A DNA stretch of 64,000 nt, taken from the NCBI GenBank assembly GCA_963735465.1, contig CAVTLA010000001.1:1426001-1490000 (forward strand), in the 5' to 3' direction. Under the pieces are notes generated by a model. The model worked only from the letters and a program-made list of their open reading frames with translations, made no database searches and had not been told where the DNA came from. The stretch comes from DASZHJ01 sp963735465. GTDB lineage: Bacteria; Pseudomonadota; Alphaproteobacteria; ATCC43930; CGMCC-115725. The position numbers were made by a program, and so were the translations under genes. Numbering within the stretch: position 1 is the stretch's first letter; each line of letters opens with the position of its first letter. Below are positions 17,968 through 27,138 of this stretch, piece after piece.

Positions 17968-19095
17968 TCAGCGCGCGGCCTCTTCGAGCGCGAAAAAGGC
18001 GTTCAACACGACCTGCTTGCGGTCGAGGTTGACGGCATCCGCCTGGGCGAAGAGGTGGGTGATCTTGTCCCATACCTCCACCCAGCGATCAAGACCGCGG
18101 CGGCTCAAGACACGGGCGAGCGGGCTCTCGCCATCCGCGCGTGTGCCTGCCTGCGCCGCCGACGCGATGGCGCGGGCGAGCGTCGCCGGCATCAGCTCGG
18201 TGAAGACGCGGTAACCATCATCATTGCCCCAGCGCGCGACCTTGTCGGCGAAGGCGTGGAGCGCGACGCCGTCGAGCTCCGGCAGCCGGGCCAGGAGCTG
18301 GAGCAGATCGCGGTGAGTCCTAAGGCCGCCCTGCTCCACCAGCTCCAGCGCGTGGCCGATGCTACCGCAGGCGAGATCCACCAGCGCGTCGCGATCGCGC
18401 GGCGCCAGATCCGGCCGATAGCGGCCGATGAGCTCGGCGACGGTCGGATCCGGCAGCGGCCGCAGCGCCAGGCGCCGGCAGCGCGAGCGGATCGTCGGCA
18501 GCAGCCGGCCGGGATTGTCGCTGACGAGGATCAGGATCGCCCGCGCCGGCGGCTCCTCCAGAATCTTGAGAAGCGCGTTGGCGGCGTTCCGGTTCATCTC
18601 GTCGGCGGTGTCGATGACGACGATGCGCCAGCCGCCTTCGGCGGGCGTCAGGCGCAGGAAGGCGGCGATGGCCCTGGTGTCCTCCACCACGATCTCGCTG
18701 CGCTGGCGCTTGCGCTTGGGATCGATGCCGCGCTCGATGGTGAGGAGATCGGCATGGCCGGCGCTGGCGACGCGGCGGAACACGGGATGGTCCGGCGCGA
18801 CCGCGAGGGACGTGGGCGCCGCGGGGGCGAAGAGCCCGCCCGTCCCCTGCTCCGCCGCCTGGGTCAGCAGGAAGCGCGCGAAGCGGAAAGCGAGCGTGGC
18901 CTTGCCGATGCCGTGCGGGCCGGTGAGGAGCAGCCCCTGAGGCAACCGGTTCGCCTGGAAGGCTTGGAGGAGCGTGGCTTCCGCAGAATCATGGCCGATG
19001 AGCGCGGGCTGCTCGCGCGGCGGCGGGACAACGACCTCGGTCGCGTCGCCACTGTCCTCGTCCACGCCGTCGATATCGTCGTCGCTGTCAGCCAT
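17968..19095 (-). CDS. holB: DNA polymerase III subunit delta'
   Basis: Clamp-loader delta' subunit, 375 residues. A RuvB/HolB AAA+ fold is seen with a P-loop GPHGIGKA (59-66), NRNAANALLKILEEPP and the SRC-like TIRSRCRRL sensor region. The N-terminal 25 residues are acidic and unconserved. The gene follows tmk as in many bacteria. The start is ATG at 19095, 24 bp after the expected, frame-corrected tmk stop; in the sequence as given, the shifted tmk frame runs on over its first 77 codons. Confidence 0.93.
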   Translation of the reverse strand: MADSDDDIDGVDEDSGDATEVVVPPPREQPALIGHDSAEATLLQAFQANRLPQGLLLTGPHGIGKATLAFRFARFLLTQAAEQGTGGLFAPAAPTSLAVAPDHPVFRRVASAGHADLLTIERGIDPKRKRQRSEIVVEDTRAIAAFLRLTPAEGGWRIVVIDTADEMNRNAANALLKILEEPPARAILILVSDNPGRLLPTIRSRCRRLALRPLPDPTVAELIGRYRPDLAPRDRDALVDLACGSIGHALELVEQGGLRTHRDLLQLLARLPELDGVALHAFADKVARWGNDDGYRVFTELMPATLARAIASAAQAGTRADGESPLARVLSRRGLDRWVEVWDKITHLFAQADAVNLDRKQVVLNAFFALEEAAR

Positions 19096-19119
19096 GGCGT
19101 CAGTCTGCCGCCTGAAGGC

Positions 19120-19766
19120 TCAGACTGCGACTCCCAAGCGTCCGTGGACGACGGCGCGGATTGCAGCCTGCACCGCCGCCACGTCGCCGACGCGTCGATG
19201 ACGGCGCAGCGCTGGGGATCGCCGCGGGCGATGTCCAGGAAGCCCTGGCGCAGGCGCCGATGGAACTCCGGGTCCATGCGCTCGAAGCGGGTCTCGGCGC
19301 CCGGCCGGGTCGCTGCTCGGGAAAGTCCAGTTTCCACAGGGAGATCGAGGATAAAACTAAGGTCAGGTTTGAAGTCGCCGGCGATCAGGTGGTGCAGGCT
19401 CTTGAGCGCGTCCTGGGGCAGGCCGCGGCCGTAGCCCTGATAGGCCAGGGTCGAATCCGCGAATCGGTCGGAGACCACCCACTCGCCACGCTCCAGGGCC
19501 GGCCAGATCGTCTCCACGAGATGGGTGCGACGTGCCGCCACCATCAGCAGCGCCTCGGACTCCGCGTCCCAGCGCTGTGGCAGTCCTTCCACCAGAAGCT
19601 TGCGGATCTCCTCGGCGCCGGGCGCACCGCCGGGCTCGCGCGTCCGGATCGGCCGGAGACCGGCCTTGCGCAAGCCATCGACCAGCAGGCCAGCCTGGGT
19701 TGATTTGCCGGCGCCTTCGCCGCCCTCGAGCGTGATGAAGCGTCCGCGCGTCAGCGTTTGCCCCAT
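19120..19766 (-). CDS. tmk: Thymidylate kinase with an apparent -1 frameshift near its 3' end
   Basis: Phosphorylates dTMP to dTDP, an essential step. P-loop GGEGAGKST, the DR motif (VSDRFADSTLAYQG) and the LID region are present. Up to about residue 194 (RCAVIDASA) the frame is normal, then it diverges. One added base near 19184-19188 restores a typical end, DVAAVQAAIRAVVHGRL, with a stop at 19120-19122 and a 215-residue enzyme. Uncorrected, the frame runs to 18864 and gives about 300 residues with an unrelated tail over holB. A sequencing or assembly deletion is the simplest explanation; a true mutation with a tolerated tail is possible. The start overlaps the carboxypeptidase stop by 16 bp. 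Confidence 0.88.
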
Positions 19767-20899
19767 ACCAGATAGCCCGCGGCGGCCGCGATGCGGCCCA
19801 TGGGCCCGAGCTTGTCGACGGGCTGTGCCGCCACCAGGGGCACGTCCACGGGATCGATGCCGTCGGCGGTGATGACCAGCTTGCCGACCGGCTGGCCCTT
19901 GGCGACGGGGGCGTGGACCGGGCCGTCGTAATGCACGGTCGCCTTCATGCTGCGCCGGGCCGCCTTGGGCAGCGTCACCAGGACATCCTGGGACGCGGTC
20001 ACCGGCACCTTGGGCTCGGCGCCGAGCCAGACATCCGCCTGGTCGAGAGTGTCGCCGGCTTTCACCAGGCGATAGTCGCTGAACTCGCGGAACGCCCATT
20101 CGAGCAGCCGCTCACCCTCGGTGGAGCGGGATTTCATCGTGGGCAGGCCGGCCAGCACCATGATGATGCGCCGCCCGTCGCGGATCGCCGAGGCGGTGAG
20201 GCAATATCCCGCTTCCTCGGTGTGGCCGGTCTTCATGCCGTCGGCGCCGAGATCCTTGTAGAGCAGCGGATTGCGATTGCCCTGCTTGATGCCGTTGTAG
20301 GTGAAGTCCTTCTCGGAGTCGTAGTGGTAGTACTCCGGGAAATCGGCGATGAGGCGGCGCGCGAGTGTCGAGAGATCCCGCGCCGTCATGTACTCGTCAG
20401 GATCGGGCAGGCCATCCACATTGGTGAAATGACTGTCCTTGAGGCCGAGCTCCTTCGCCTTCTCGTTCATCTGCTCGACGAAAGCGGCCTCGCTGCCGGC
20501 GATGCCTTCCGCCAGCACGATGCAGGCGTCGTTGCCGGACTGCACGATCAGGCCGCGCACGAGATCCTCGACCTTCACGCGGCCGCCGAGCGGCACGAAC
20601 ATCTTGGAGCCCTGGGTGCGCCAGGCCTTCTCGCTCACCGGCAGCATGTCCTCGAGGGAGAGCTTACCCTTCTTGAGCGCGTCATAGACCATGTAGGCGG
20701 TCATGATCTTGCTCATGGACGCCGGCGGCATGCGCTGGTCCGAGCCCTTGTCGAGCATGACGGCACCAGTCTCATAGTCGAGGATGATGGCGTTGCGCGC
20801 CTGGGTATCGATGCCCGATGCCGCCCGCGCCGAAACGCCCGGTAACAACAGCGCACCCGACACGATCAGCGCCAGAACCAGCCTGCCCGCAGAAATCAT
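19751..20899 (-). CDS. D-alanyl-D-alanine carboxypeptidase (PBP5/6 family)
   Basis: Periplasmic serine carboxypeptidase trimming the terminal D-Ala of peptidoglycan stem peptides, 382 residues. A signal peptide (about 1-27, cleavage near SARAAS) precedes SMSK (61-64), SGN (121-123) and KTG (223-225), the three catalytic motifs. A C-terminal beta-rich domain and a hydrophobic amphipathic tail for membrane association follow. GGGAGG sits 9 bases before the ATG at 20899, but immediately before the ATG at 20908, so 20899 is the start. It belongs with the mltB-rlpA block. Family symbol could be dacA or dacC. Confidence 0.92.
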   Translation of the reverse strand: MISAGRLVLALIVSGALLLPGVSARAASGIDTQARNAIILDYETGAVMLDKGSDQRMPPASMSKIMTAYMVYDALKKGKLSLEDMLPVSEKAWRTQGSKMFVPLGGRVKVEDLVRGLIVQSGNDACIVLAEGIAGSEAAFVEQMNEKAKELGLKDSHFTNVDGLPDPDEYMTARDLSTLARRLIADFPEYYHYDSEKDFTYNGIKQGNRNPLLYKDLGADGMKTGHTEEAGYCLTASAIRDGRRIIMVLAGLPTMKSRSTEGERLLEWAFREFSDYRLVKAGDTLDQADVWLGAEPKVPVTASQDVLVTLPKAARRSMKATVHYDGPVHAPVAKGQPVGKLVITADGIDPVDVPLVAAQPVDKLGPMGRIAAAAGYLVWGKR

Positions 20900-21035
20900 C
20901 AGATCCATCCTCCCGTGTCCGCCGATGCCGCGGCGGCGGCGCCACACCGGCGCCCTTGAGCACAACTCGTTGACCAGCATATCGCAAGGATGGTTAACGC
21001 CGGCTTTACCATTGCATGCACCGCGCGGTATCGGT

Positions 21036-21998
21036 TCAGTCCACCACGATGCGGGCGTCGCCGAAGCCGGTCGCGAGAACCCTGGCGAGCAGACGATCCG
21101 CCTCCTCCACGCTCGTCACCGGTCCGAGACGTACCCGGTAGAGGTTGGCACCATTGACGCGCACGGTGGTGATCTGCACGACGCCGAGCTCGTCGATGCG
21201 CTGCTTCACCCGGCGGGCATTGTCCGACTGGGCGAAGGCGCCGGCCTGAATATAGATCTGCGCGTTGGGCTTGGCGGGTCCGACCGTCACTTTCTCCGGC
21301 AGCGGCGGTTCCGGGATCTCGGCCGCGGTGTGGGGCGCGGCGGCGACCTGCACCGGGCTGATGGCCCCTTGATTGGCGGCCGCGCGGCTCCCCGCCAGCG
21401 GCGTCAGCGTTTCGGCGTCGACGGCGGTGCGCGGTGCCGCCTGCACCAGTTCCACCGGTCCGCCTGGCGATTCTTCACCGTTTCTCCGGGCCGCCGCCTG
21501 GGCCTGCATGGTCTCGGCGGTCAGCACGCGCACCCGCACCTTGGCGGTGCCCTGGCGCTCGAAGCCCAGGAGTTGCGCGCCGCGCCGGGAGACGTCGATG
21601 ATGCGCCCGCGCGCGAAGGGGCCGCGGTCATTGACGCGCAGCTCGATCGAGCGGCCGGTCTCGAGGTTGGTGACCTCGACGATGCTGGGCAGCGGCAGGG
21701 TGTGATGGGCGGCGGTGAGGCCGTTGAGGTCGAACACCTCGCCGTTGGCGGTGTACTTGCCGTGGAACTGCTCGCCGTACCAGGACGCGATGCCGGTCTC
21801 GTCGTAGCTGAGATCGATGTGGGGGTAGTACCAGACGCCGTCGATCTGATAGGGCTTGCCGACCTTGTAGATGCCGAGCCCTACGCCGGGCGCGGCGCCT
21901 GTCGTGATCGGCTGATTCTGACCGAAGAAGGAGCAGGCCGCCAACAGGGCCGCCGCCGCCAAAGTGGCGGTCATGCGGAATCGCAGAAAGAGCGTCAC
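21036..21998 (-). CDS. rlpA: Septal ring lytic transglycosylase RlpA with SPOR domain
   Basis: Outer-membrane lipoprotein acting on denuded peptidoglycan at the septum, 320 residues. Lipobox LLAAC with Cys22, a double-psi beta-barrel RlpA domain (about 69-150, GIASWYGEQFHGKYTANGE to RVNDRGPF and RIIDVSRRGA) and a C-terminal SPOR domain (about 245-320, IYIQAGAFAQSDNAR) are clear. A proline/alanine linker joins them. It is followed by the carboxypeptidase gene after a 136-bp gap, a common alphaproteobacterial order. A second RlpA without lipobox or SPOR is at 47708-48235. Confidence 0.95.
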   Translation of the reverse strand: MTLFLRFRMTATLAAAALLAACSFFGQNQPITTGAAPGVGLGIYKVGKPYQIDGVWYYPHIDLSYDETGIASWYGEQFHGKYTANGEVFDLNGLTAAHHTLPLPSIVEVTNLETGRSIELRVNDRGPFARGRIIDVSRRGAQLLGFERQGTAKVRVRVLTAETMQAQAAARRNGEESPGGPVELVQAAPRTAVDAETLTPLAGSRAAANQGAISPVQVAAAPHTAAEIPEPPLPEKVTVGPAKPNAQIYIQAGAFAQSDNARRVKQRIDELGVVQITTVRVNGANLYRVRLGPVTSVEEADRLLARVLATGFGDARIVVD

Positions 21999-22049
21999 GA
22001 TCTGGTAGTTCCTGGTCCACCGGCGCGTATTAGTGGTGAAACCTTACCG

Positions 22050-23030
22050 TCATTCCAGGGCGTCGGCAAGATAGCCCACGGCTGCGGCGAAGTAGCTCGA
22101 GTTGTTCCAGCGCAGGACCGCGCGAAAATTATCATAGATCAGCAGGGCGGTTCCGCCGGGGCCAGAGGGCAGGATTAAAGATGCGTCGCGGGCAGCCGGC
22201 GGCAAGTCGCCGCCGCCGATCTGGCGCACGCCGAGGCGCTGCCACTCGCTGACCGGCTTGCGGATGTCCTTGCCGGCGAGGCTCGTGTCGAAATTCGCGG
22301 GCAGCTGCACCCGCCGGCCCCATCCTTCGTCGCCGTGCCATCCGAGCCGCGCCAGATAATTCGCGATCGAGGCGAAGACGTCCTCGCGGCGGTGCCAGAT
22401 GTCGCGACGGCCGTCGTCCCGATAGCTCACGGCGTATTGCAGATAGCTCGACGGCATGAATTGGCTCTGCCCCATGGCGCCGGCCCAGGATCCCATCATC
22501 TCCTCGGGCTTGATGTAGCCCTGATCGACGATCTTGATCGCGGCGATGAGCTCGCGGCGGAAGAACGCGCTGCGCCTGCCGTCATAGGCCAGTGTCGCGA
22601 GCGAGGAGATGATGGGGAAATCGCCGGTGACCCGGCCGAAATCGGTCTCGATGCCCCAGAGCGCCACGATGTATTTCGGCTGCACGCCATAGCGGCGTCC
22701 GACCTCCTCGAGAAGCGGACGGTTCTCCGCCAACCGGTCGCGGCCATTCTTGATCCGCCCCTGGGAGACCACGCGCTCGATGTACTGGTCGAAGGTGAGC
22801 GTCGTTTCCGGCTGGCGCTGGTCGAGCTCCAGCACGCGATCGATGGGATGCGCGTCCTTGAGGGCGCGGTCCACCGATTGCGGGCGCATGCCCTGTCCGA
22901 TCGCCTCCTGACGGACGCCGGCCAGCCACGTTTTGAAATCCTTGTCGGCGGCGCGTACCGGTGCCGTCACGACGAGCGCCGAGAGCAGCAGCATCACGCT
23001 CACGCTGCGGCGGCGAAGCAGCCTACTCAA
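22050..23030 (-). CDS. mltB: Lytic murein transglycosylase, MltB family
   Basis: Periplasmic lytic transglycosylase cleaving glycan strands to 1,6-anhydroMurNAc ends, 326 residues. A signal peptide (about 1-28, cleavage after VRA) precedes an SLT/MltB domain. Catalytic Glu128 is in ALWGIETDFGR, and GAMGQSQFMPSSY, RDIWHRREDVFASIANYL match the family. There is no lipobox, so it is soluble like SltB/MltB2 forms, and no C-terminal PG-binding repeat. It is the first gene of the leftward cell-wall block, 51 bp before rlpA. Confidence 0.92.
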   Translation of the reverse strand: MSRLLRRRSVSVMLLLSALVVTAPVRAADKDFKTWLAGVRQEAIGQGMRPQSVDRALKDAHPIDRVLELDQRQPETTLTFDQYIERVVSQGRIKNGRDRLAENRPLLEEVGRRYGVQPKYIVALWGIETDFGRVTGDFPIISSLATLAYDGRRSAFFRRELIAAIKIVDQGYIKPEEMMGSWAGAMGQSQFMPSSYLQYAVSYRDDGRRDIWHRREDVFASIANYLARLGWHGDEGWGRRVQLPANFDTSLAGKDIRKPVSEWQRLGVRQIGGGDLPPAARDASLILPSGPGGTALLIYDNFRAVLRWNNSSYFAAAVGYLADALE

Positions 23031-23141
23031 CCCGTGTCACTCCTCGAAATTCGTGGCGCGGCTCACGACCAACCGCCGCGCGACCCTCTCATCGCACGGG
23101 TGACGGGCTGAACGCAACGAGGCCGCGGTCCGCGCTCGAAT

Positions 23142-24302
23142 TCAGCCGAGTCGGCCTTCCAGTGCCTGAAGGTAAAGCCTGCGCACGGAGGCGGCGTCGA
23201 GGGGCACGGGATTCGTCGGCGCCGTCGGGTCGACAACGGAGTCCGCGATCATGATGTCGAGCTTGCCCTCGTCCACCTTCAACTCGGCGAGCGTGTTGGG
23301 AATGCCGATGGCGCGCCGGAGCTCCAGGACCCAGTCGAGCACGCCGTCGAAATTCGGCTTCGCGAGGCCAAGGAAGCGCCCGAGATGGGACATCTTGTCG
23401 GCGATGGCGGCGCGGTTGAACACCATCACATAGGGCATGACCACCGCGTTCAGGAGGCCGTGGTGCAGATCGTAGTGCGCGCCGAGGGGATGGGAGAGCG
23501 AATGGATGGCGCCCAGGCCTTTCTGAAACGCGGTCGCGCCCAGGGTTGCCGCCGCCATCATGTTGCCGCGCGCGTCGATGTTCTTGCCGTCCCGGGTGGC
23601 GACCGGCAGCCAGTCGCGGATGAGCCGCATGCCCTCGAGGGCGACGCCGTCGGCGATGGGATGATAGGCCGGAACGCAGAACGCCTCGAAGGCATGCGCC
23701 AGCGCATCCATGCCGGTGGCCGCGGTGATGTGCGACGGCAATCCCACCGTGAGCTCGGGATCCTCGATCACGGTCACGGGCATGATGCGGGGATGGAAGA
23801 TCAAGCGCTTCTTGTGCCGGACCTCGTCCCCCACCACGGAGACGCGGCCGACCTCGGAGCCGGTGCCCGATGTCGTCGGCACCGCCACGCTGGGCGCGAT
23901 GCCCGCGGGATCCGCCCGGGTCCAGTTGTCGCCGACGTCCTCGAAATCCCACATGTGGCGCGTCTGACCGGAGAGGAACGCGATCACCTTCCCCGCGTCG
24001 AGGGCGCTGCCGCCGCCGAAGGCGATGACGCCGTCATGCTTGCCCTCGCGATAGACCCGGAGGCCGTCGTCGATGTTCTTCTCGACCGGGTTCGGCTTGA
24101 TGCTGCTGAAAGTCGCGGTGGGTATTCCCGCCGCCTCGTTGGCGCTGACCGCGCTCGCCACCATCGGCAGCTTCGCCAGGCCGGGATCGGTCACCAGCAG
24201 CGGCCGCTTGATGCCGGCGCCCTTGAGGATGGCAGGCAGTTCACGGACGCGGCCGGGACCGAATTTCACCGCAGTCGGGTAATTCCAATTGCCTTGAAGC
24301 AT
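23142..24302 (-). CDS. Iron-containing alcohol dehydrogenase
   Basis: NAD(P)-dependent group III alcohol dehydrogenase of 386 residues. GGGSALDAGK (96-105) is the nucleotide-binding loop; GMDALAHAFEAF and the histidine-rich HSLSHPLGAHYDLHHG carry metal ligands. The substrate is not readable. It lies 11 bp after an aldehyde dehydrogenase gene that itself overlaps a glutamine-synthetase-like gene, suggesting stepwise oxidation of an alcohol group to an acid on a gamma-glutamylated amine. Confidence 0.9.
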   Translation of the reverse strand: MLQGNWNYPTAVKFGPGRVRELPAILKGAGIKRPLLVTDPGLAKLPMVASAVSANEAAGIPTATFSSIKPNPVEKNIDDGLRVYREGKHDGVIAFGGGSALDAGKVIAFLSGQTRHMWDFEDVGDNWTRADPAGIAPSVAVPTTSGTGSEVGRVSVVGDEVRHKKRLIFHPRIMPVTVIEDPELTVGLPSHITAATGMDALAHAFEAFCVPAYHPIADGVALEGMRLIRDWLPVATRDGKNIDARGNMMAAATLGATAFQKGLGAIHSLSHPLGAHYDLHHGLLNAVVMPYVMVFNRAAIADKMSHLGRFLGLAKPNFDGVLDWVLELRRAIGIPNTLAELKVDEGKLDIMIADSVVDPTAPTNPVPLDAASVRRLYLQALEGRLG

Positions 24303-24313
24303 GCAGCGAACCT

Positions 24314-25705
24314 TCAGGTCTGGAGGCGGAGGTGAAAGGATTTCGGCCGGGTCAGGTGCTGATAGCCCAGCACCGAGAGCGAGACGCCGCGGCCGGAGTG
24401 CTTGACGCCGGTCCAGGCGAGCGCGGGATCGAGATAGTCGCAGCGGTTCATGAAGCAGGTGCCGGTGGCGATCCCGTCGCCGATGCGGATCGCCGCCTCG
24501 GGATCGCCGGTCCAGATCGCCGCGGTGAGCCCGTAGGGGCTGTCGTTCATCAGTCGGATCGCCTCCTCGTCGGAGCCGACCTTCATGATGCCGACGACCG
24601 GCCCGAAGCTCTCCTCGGTCATCACGCGCATCTTGTGGCTGACATTCACCAGGATCTGCGGCGCGAGGTAGGGCGTGCCGGCGCGGCTTGCGGGGAACTC
24701 CTTGGGATCGATCAGCGCGCGGGCGCCCTGCCCGATCGCCTCCTTGGCTTGATCGCGCACGAAGTCGGCGGCGCTCGCCCGCACCATCGGTCCGAGCGTC
24801 GTCTCGGCGTTCATGGGATCGCCGAGTACGTATTTGCGCGTGAGCGCGACGGCGCCCTCGACAAAACGGTCGTACACTTTCGCATCGACGTAGATGCGCT
24901 CGATGCCGCAGCAGGACTGGCCCGAGTTGAAGAAGGCGCCGTCCACCAGGTTCTCGATGGCGTGGTCGAGATTGGCGTCGGCGCGGACGTAGCCGGGATC
25001 CTTGCCGCCGAGCTCGAGGCCGATGCCGATGAAGCGTCCCGCCGCCGCCTTCTCTACCGCCTCGCCGCCGGGCACCGAGCCCGTGAAGGCGACGTAGTCG
25101 ATATCGGGGCTCTCGATCAGGCGCGCCGTGGCGTCATGGCTCAGATGCAGGAACTGGAACAGGCCCGCCGGCAATCCCGCACTCGTGGCGGCTTCCACCA
25201 TGCGCTCGGCTGCGAGCGGCGTCTGATGAGAATGCTTGAGAATGACGGTATTGCCCGCCATCAGCGCCGGCACGATCGCGTTGACGGCGGTCAGCAGCGG
25301 ATAGTTCCAGGGCGCCACCACGAGAACGATGCCGAGAGGCGTCGGCCGGATGAAGCGGCGGAACCCCGGCTTCGGCCCGACATCGAGATCGGCGAGCGCC
25401 TCCGGTGCCGCCGCGATCATGAACCGCGCGCGCTCCTCGAAGCCGCCGACCTCGTTCGGGGTGTAGCGGATCGGGCGGCCCATCTGAGCCGTGATCTCGC
25501 GGCCGATCTCGGGCTTGCGCGCGACGAAGGCGTCGACGAGGCGCGTGATCTGGCGGGCGCGCTCGGCCACGGAAAGCGCGGCCCAGTCGCGCTGCGCCGA
25601 TTTCGCGCGCGCGACCGCGGCGGCGACGTCAGTCTCACTGGCGAGCGGCCGCTCCACGTAGACGGAACCGTCGATGGGGCTGACGGTCTTGAGGGTGGCG
25701 CTCAT
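24314..25705 (-). CDS. Aldehyde dehydrogenase (NAD(P)+ family)
   Basis: ALDH-superfamily enzyme of 463 residues. Asn134 in APWNYP, Glu231 in LELGGKDPG and the catalytic Cys265 in GQSCCGIERIYV are all present. The start ATG overlaps the stop of the upstream glutamine-synthetase-like gene by one base (TGATG), giving translational coupling. The coenzyme loop FTGSVPGGEAV is typical of aldehyde and semialdehyde dehydrogenases. The probable role is oxidation of an aldehyde from amine or amino-alcohol breakdown; the exact substrate is unknown. Confidence 0.9.
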   Translation of the reverse strand: MSATLKTVSPIDGSVYVERPLASETDVAAAVARAKSAQRDWAALSVAERARQITRLVDAFVARKPEIGREITAQMGRPIRYTPNEVGGFEERARFMIAAAPEALADLDVGPKPGFRRFIRPTPLGIVLVVAPWNYPLLTAVNAIVPALMAGNTVILKHSHQTPLAAERMVEAATSAGLPAGLFQFLHLSHDATARLIESPDIDYVAFTGSVPGGEAVEKAAAGRFIGIGLELGGKDPGYVRADANLDHAIENLVDGAFFNSGQSCCGIERIYVDAKVYDRFVEGAVALTRKYVLGDPMNAETTLGPMVRASAADFVRDQAKEAIGQGARALIDPKEFPASRAGTPYLAPQILVNVSHKMRVMTEESFGPVVGIMKVGSDEEAIRLMNDSPYGLTAAIWTGDPEAAIRIGDGIATGTCFMNRCDYLDPALAWTGVKHSGRGVSLSVLGYQHLTRPKSFHLRLQT

Positions 25706-27081
25706 CAGATGATCTCGAAGTAGCGGGCCAGTTCCCAGTCGGTGACGTGCTTGCGGAACTCGCGCTCTTCCCACTCCCGCGTCGCGGCGTAGTGGTCGAC
25801 GAACTCGTCGCCGAAGAGGGCGCGTCCCGCCTTCGACGCCTTGAGCCGCTGCGCCGCCTCCCAGAGCGTGGTCGGCAGCCCGAACTCGGGATTGGGCGGC
25901 AGCTCGTAGGCGTTGCCGGTGACGCGCTCGGTGGGCTCGATCTTGTTCTCGATGCCCCAGAGGCCGCTGCCCAGCGCGGCCGCGAGCGCGATGTAGGGGT
26001 TCGCGTCGGCGGCGCCGATGCGGTACTCGACGCGCTGGGACGAGGGCGAGCCCGGGATGACGCGGAGCGCGGTGGTGCGGTTCTCCACGCCCCAGGTCGC
26101 CGTGGTCGGCGCCCAGTAGCCGGGAACGAGGCGCGAGTAGGAGTTGACCGTGGCGGCGATCATGCCGAGGAGCTCCGGCATCAGCCTCTGCTGCCCGCCG
26201 AGGAAATGCCGCATGGTCTCGCTCATGTGGTGCGGCGCTTTCTCGTCGTAGAAGGCGGAGCCGCCGTCTTTCTGGCGCAGCGAGACGTGGATGTGCCCGC
26301 TCTGGCCCGGCCACTGGTTCGACCACTTCGCCATGAAGGTCGCCATCAGGCCGCGCCGCTGCGCCATGACCTTGGCGAAGGTCTTGAACAGCACCGCCTT
26401 GTCGGCGGCGCAGAGCGCGTCGTCGACGGCGATCGCCGCCTCGATGACGCCGGCGCCGGTCTCGGTGTGCAAGCCCTCGATCGCCATGTCCATCTTCTGG
26501 CAGACGTCGAGAAGCTCGTGGTAGAGCTCGGCCAGCACGGAGCTGCGCAGAACGGAATAGCCGAAATATCCTGGCGTGATGCTCTTGAGATTGCGGTAGC
26601 CCTTCTCGCGGACGCTGTGGGGCGTCTCCTCGAAGAGGAAGAACTCGTACTCGAAGGCGGAGGAGACTGCGAAGCCCATGTCTTCCGCCCGCTTCAGGAC
26701 GCGGCGAAGCGTGCCGCGCGGGCAGATCGCCTCGGCGGGCGGCGCCATCTCGCAGAGGAAGAACGGCAGGTCATTCTCGAAGGGAATGAGGCGCGCGCTC
26801 TCCGGCACCACGCGGAGCGGCGCGTCGGGATAGGCGGTGTGCCAGCCCGTGTACTTCACGTTGTCGTAGAGCTGGTCGTTGCTGTCCCAGCCGACGATCA
26901 CGTCGCAGAAGCCGAAGCCCTTGTCGAGGGCGGACAGGAACTTGGCGCGGTTGACGTACTTGCCGCGGAGAATGCCGTCGATGTCGGTGAACCCCAATTT
27001 GATGTAGGGAACGTCGCGGCTCTCGACGAGCTTTCGAGCCTCGGCCTGGCTGCGGATGCGAATGGGTTCTTCGGTTTTCAC
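25705..27081 (-). CDS. Glutamine synthetase family protein (probable gamma-glutamyl-amine ligase)
   Basis: ATP-dependent ligase with the glutamine synthetase fold, 458 residues. The N-terminal beta-grasp (VPYIKLGFTDIDGILRGKYV), the catalytic signature around EYEFFLFEE, SGHIHVSLRQKDG (metal and ATP site) and NRTTALRVI are conserved. It lacks the adenylylation-site region of housekeeping GlnA. The grouping with ALDH and ADH points to PuuA/IpuC/GlnA4-like glutamylation of a polyamine, ethanolamine or another amino alcohol. GTG start at 27081 with GGGGAG 8 bases upstream. First gene of a three-gene operon. Confidence 0.88.
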   Translation of the reverse strand: MKTEEPIRIRSQAEARKLVESRDVPYIKLGFTDIDGILRGKYVNRAKFLSALDKGFGFCDVIVGWDSNDQLYDNVKYTGWHTAYPDAPLRVVPESARLIPFENDLPFFLCEMAPPAEAICPRGTLRRVLKRAEDMGFAVSSAFEYEFFLFEETPHSVREKGYRNLKSITPGYFGYSVLRSSVLAELYHELLDVCQKMDMAIEGLHTETGAGVIEAAIAVDDALCAADKAVLFKTFAKVMAQRRGLMATFMAKWSNQWPGQSGHIHVSLRQKDGGSAFYDEKAPHHMSETMRHFLGGQQRLMPELLGMIAATVNSYSRLVPGYWAPTTATWGVENRTTALRVIPGSPSSQRVEYRIGAADANPYIALAAALGSGLWGIENKIEPTERVTGNAYELPPNPEFGLPTTLWEAAQRLKASKAGRALFGDEFVDHYAATREWEEREFRKHVTDWELARYFEII

Positions 27082-27138
27082 GGTTGGGCTCCCCTGACCA
27101 CCCTGGTTTAACCCGGCAGTCGGAAGATGGCCAGGGGC

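Noticed and set aside
16547..18214. Long plus-strand frame opposite metG, continued at 17932-19434 opposite holB and tmk
   Set aside because: Antisense to genes with full catalytic motifs; no recognisable protein feature.
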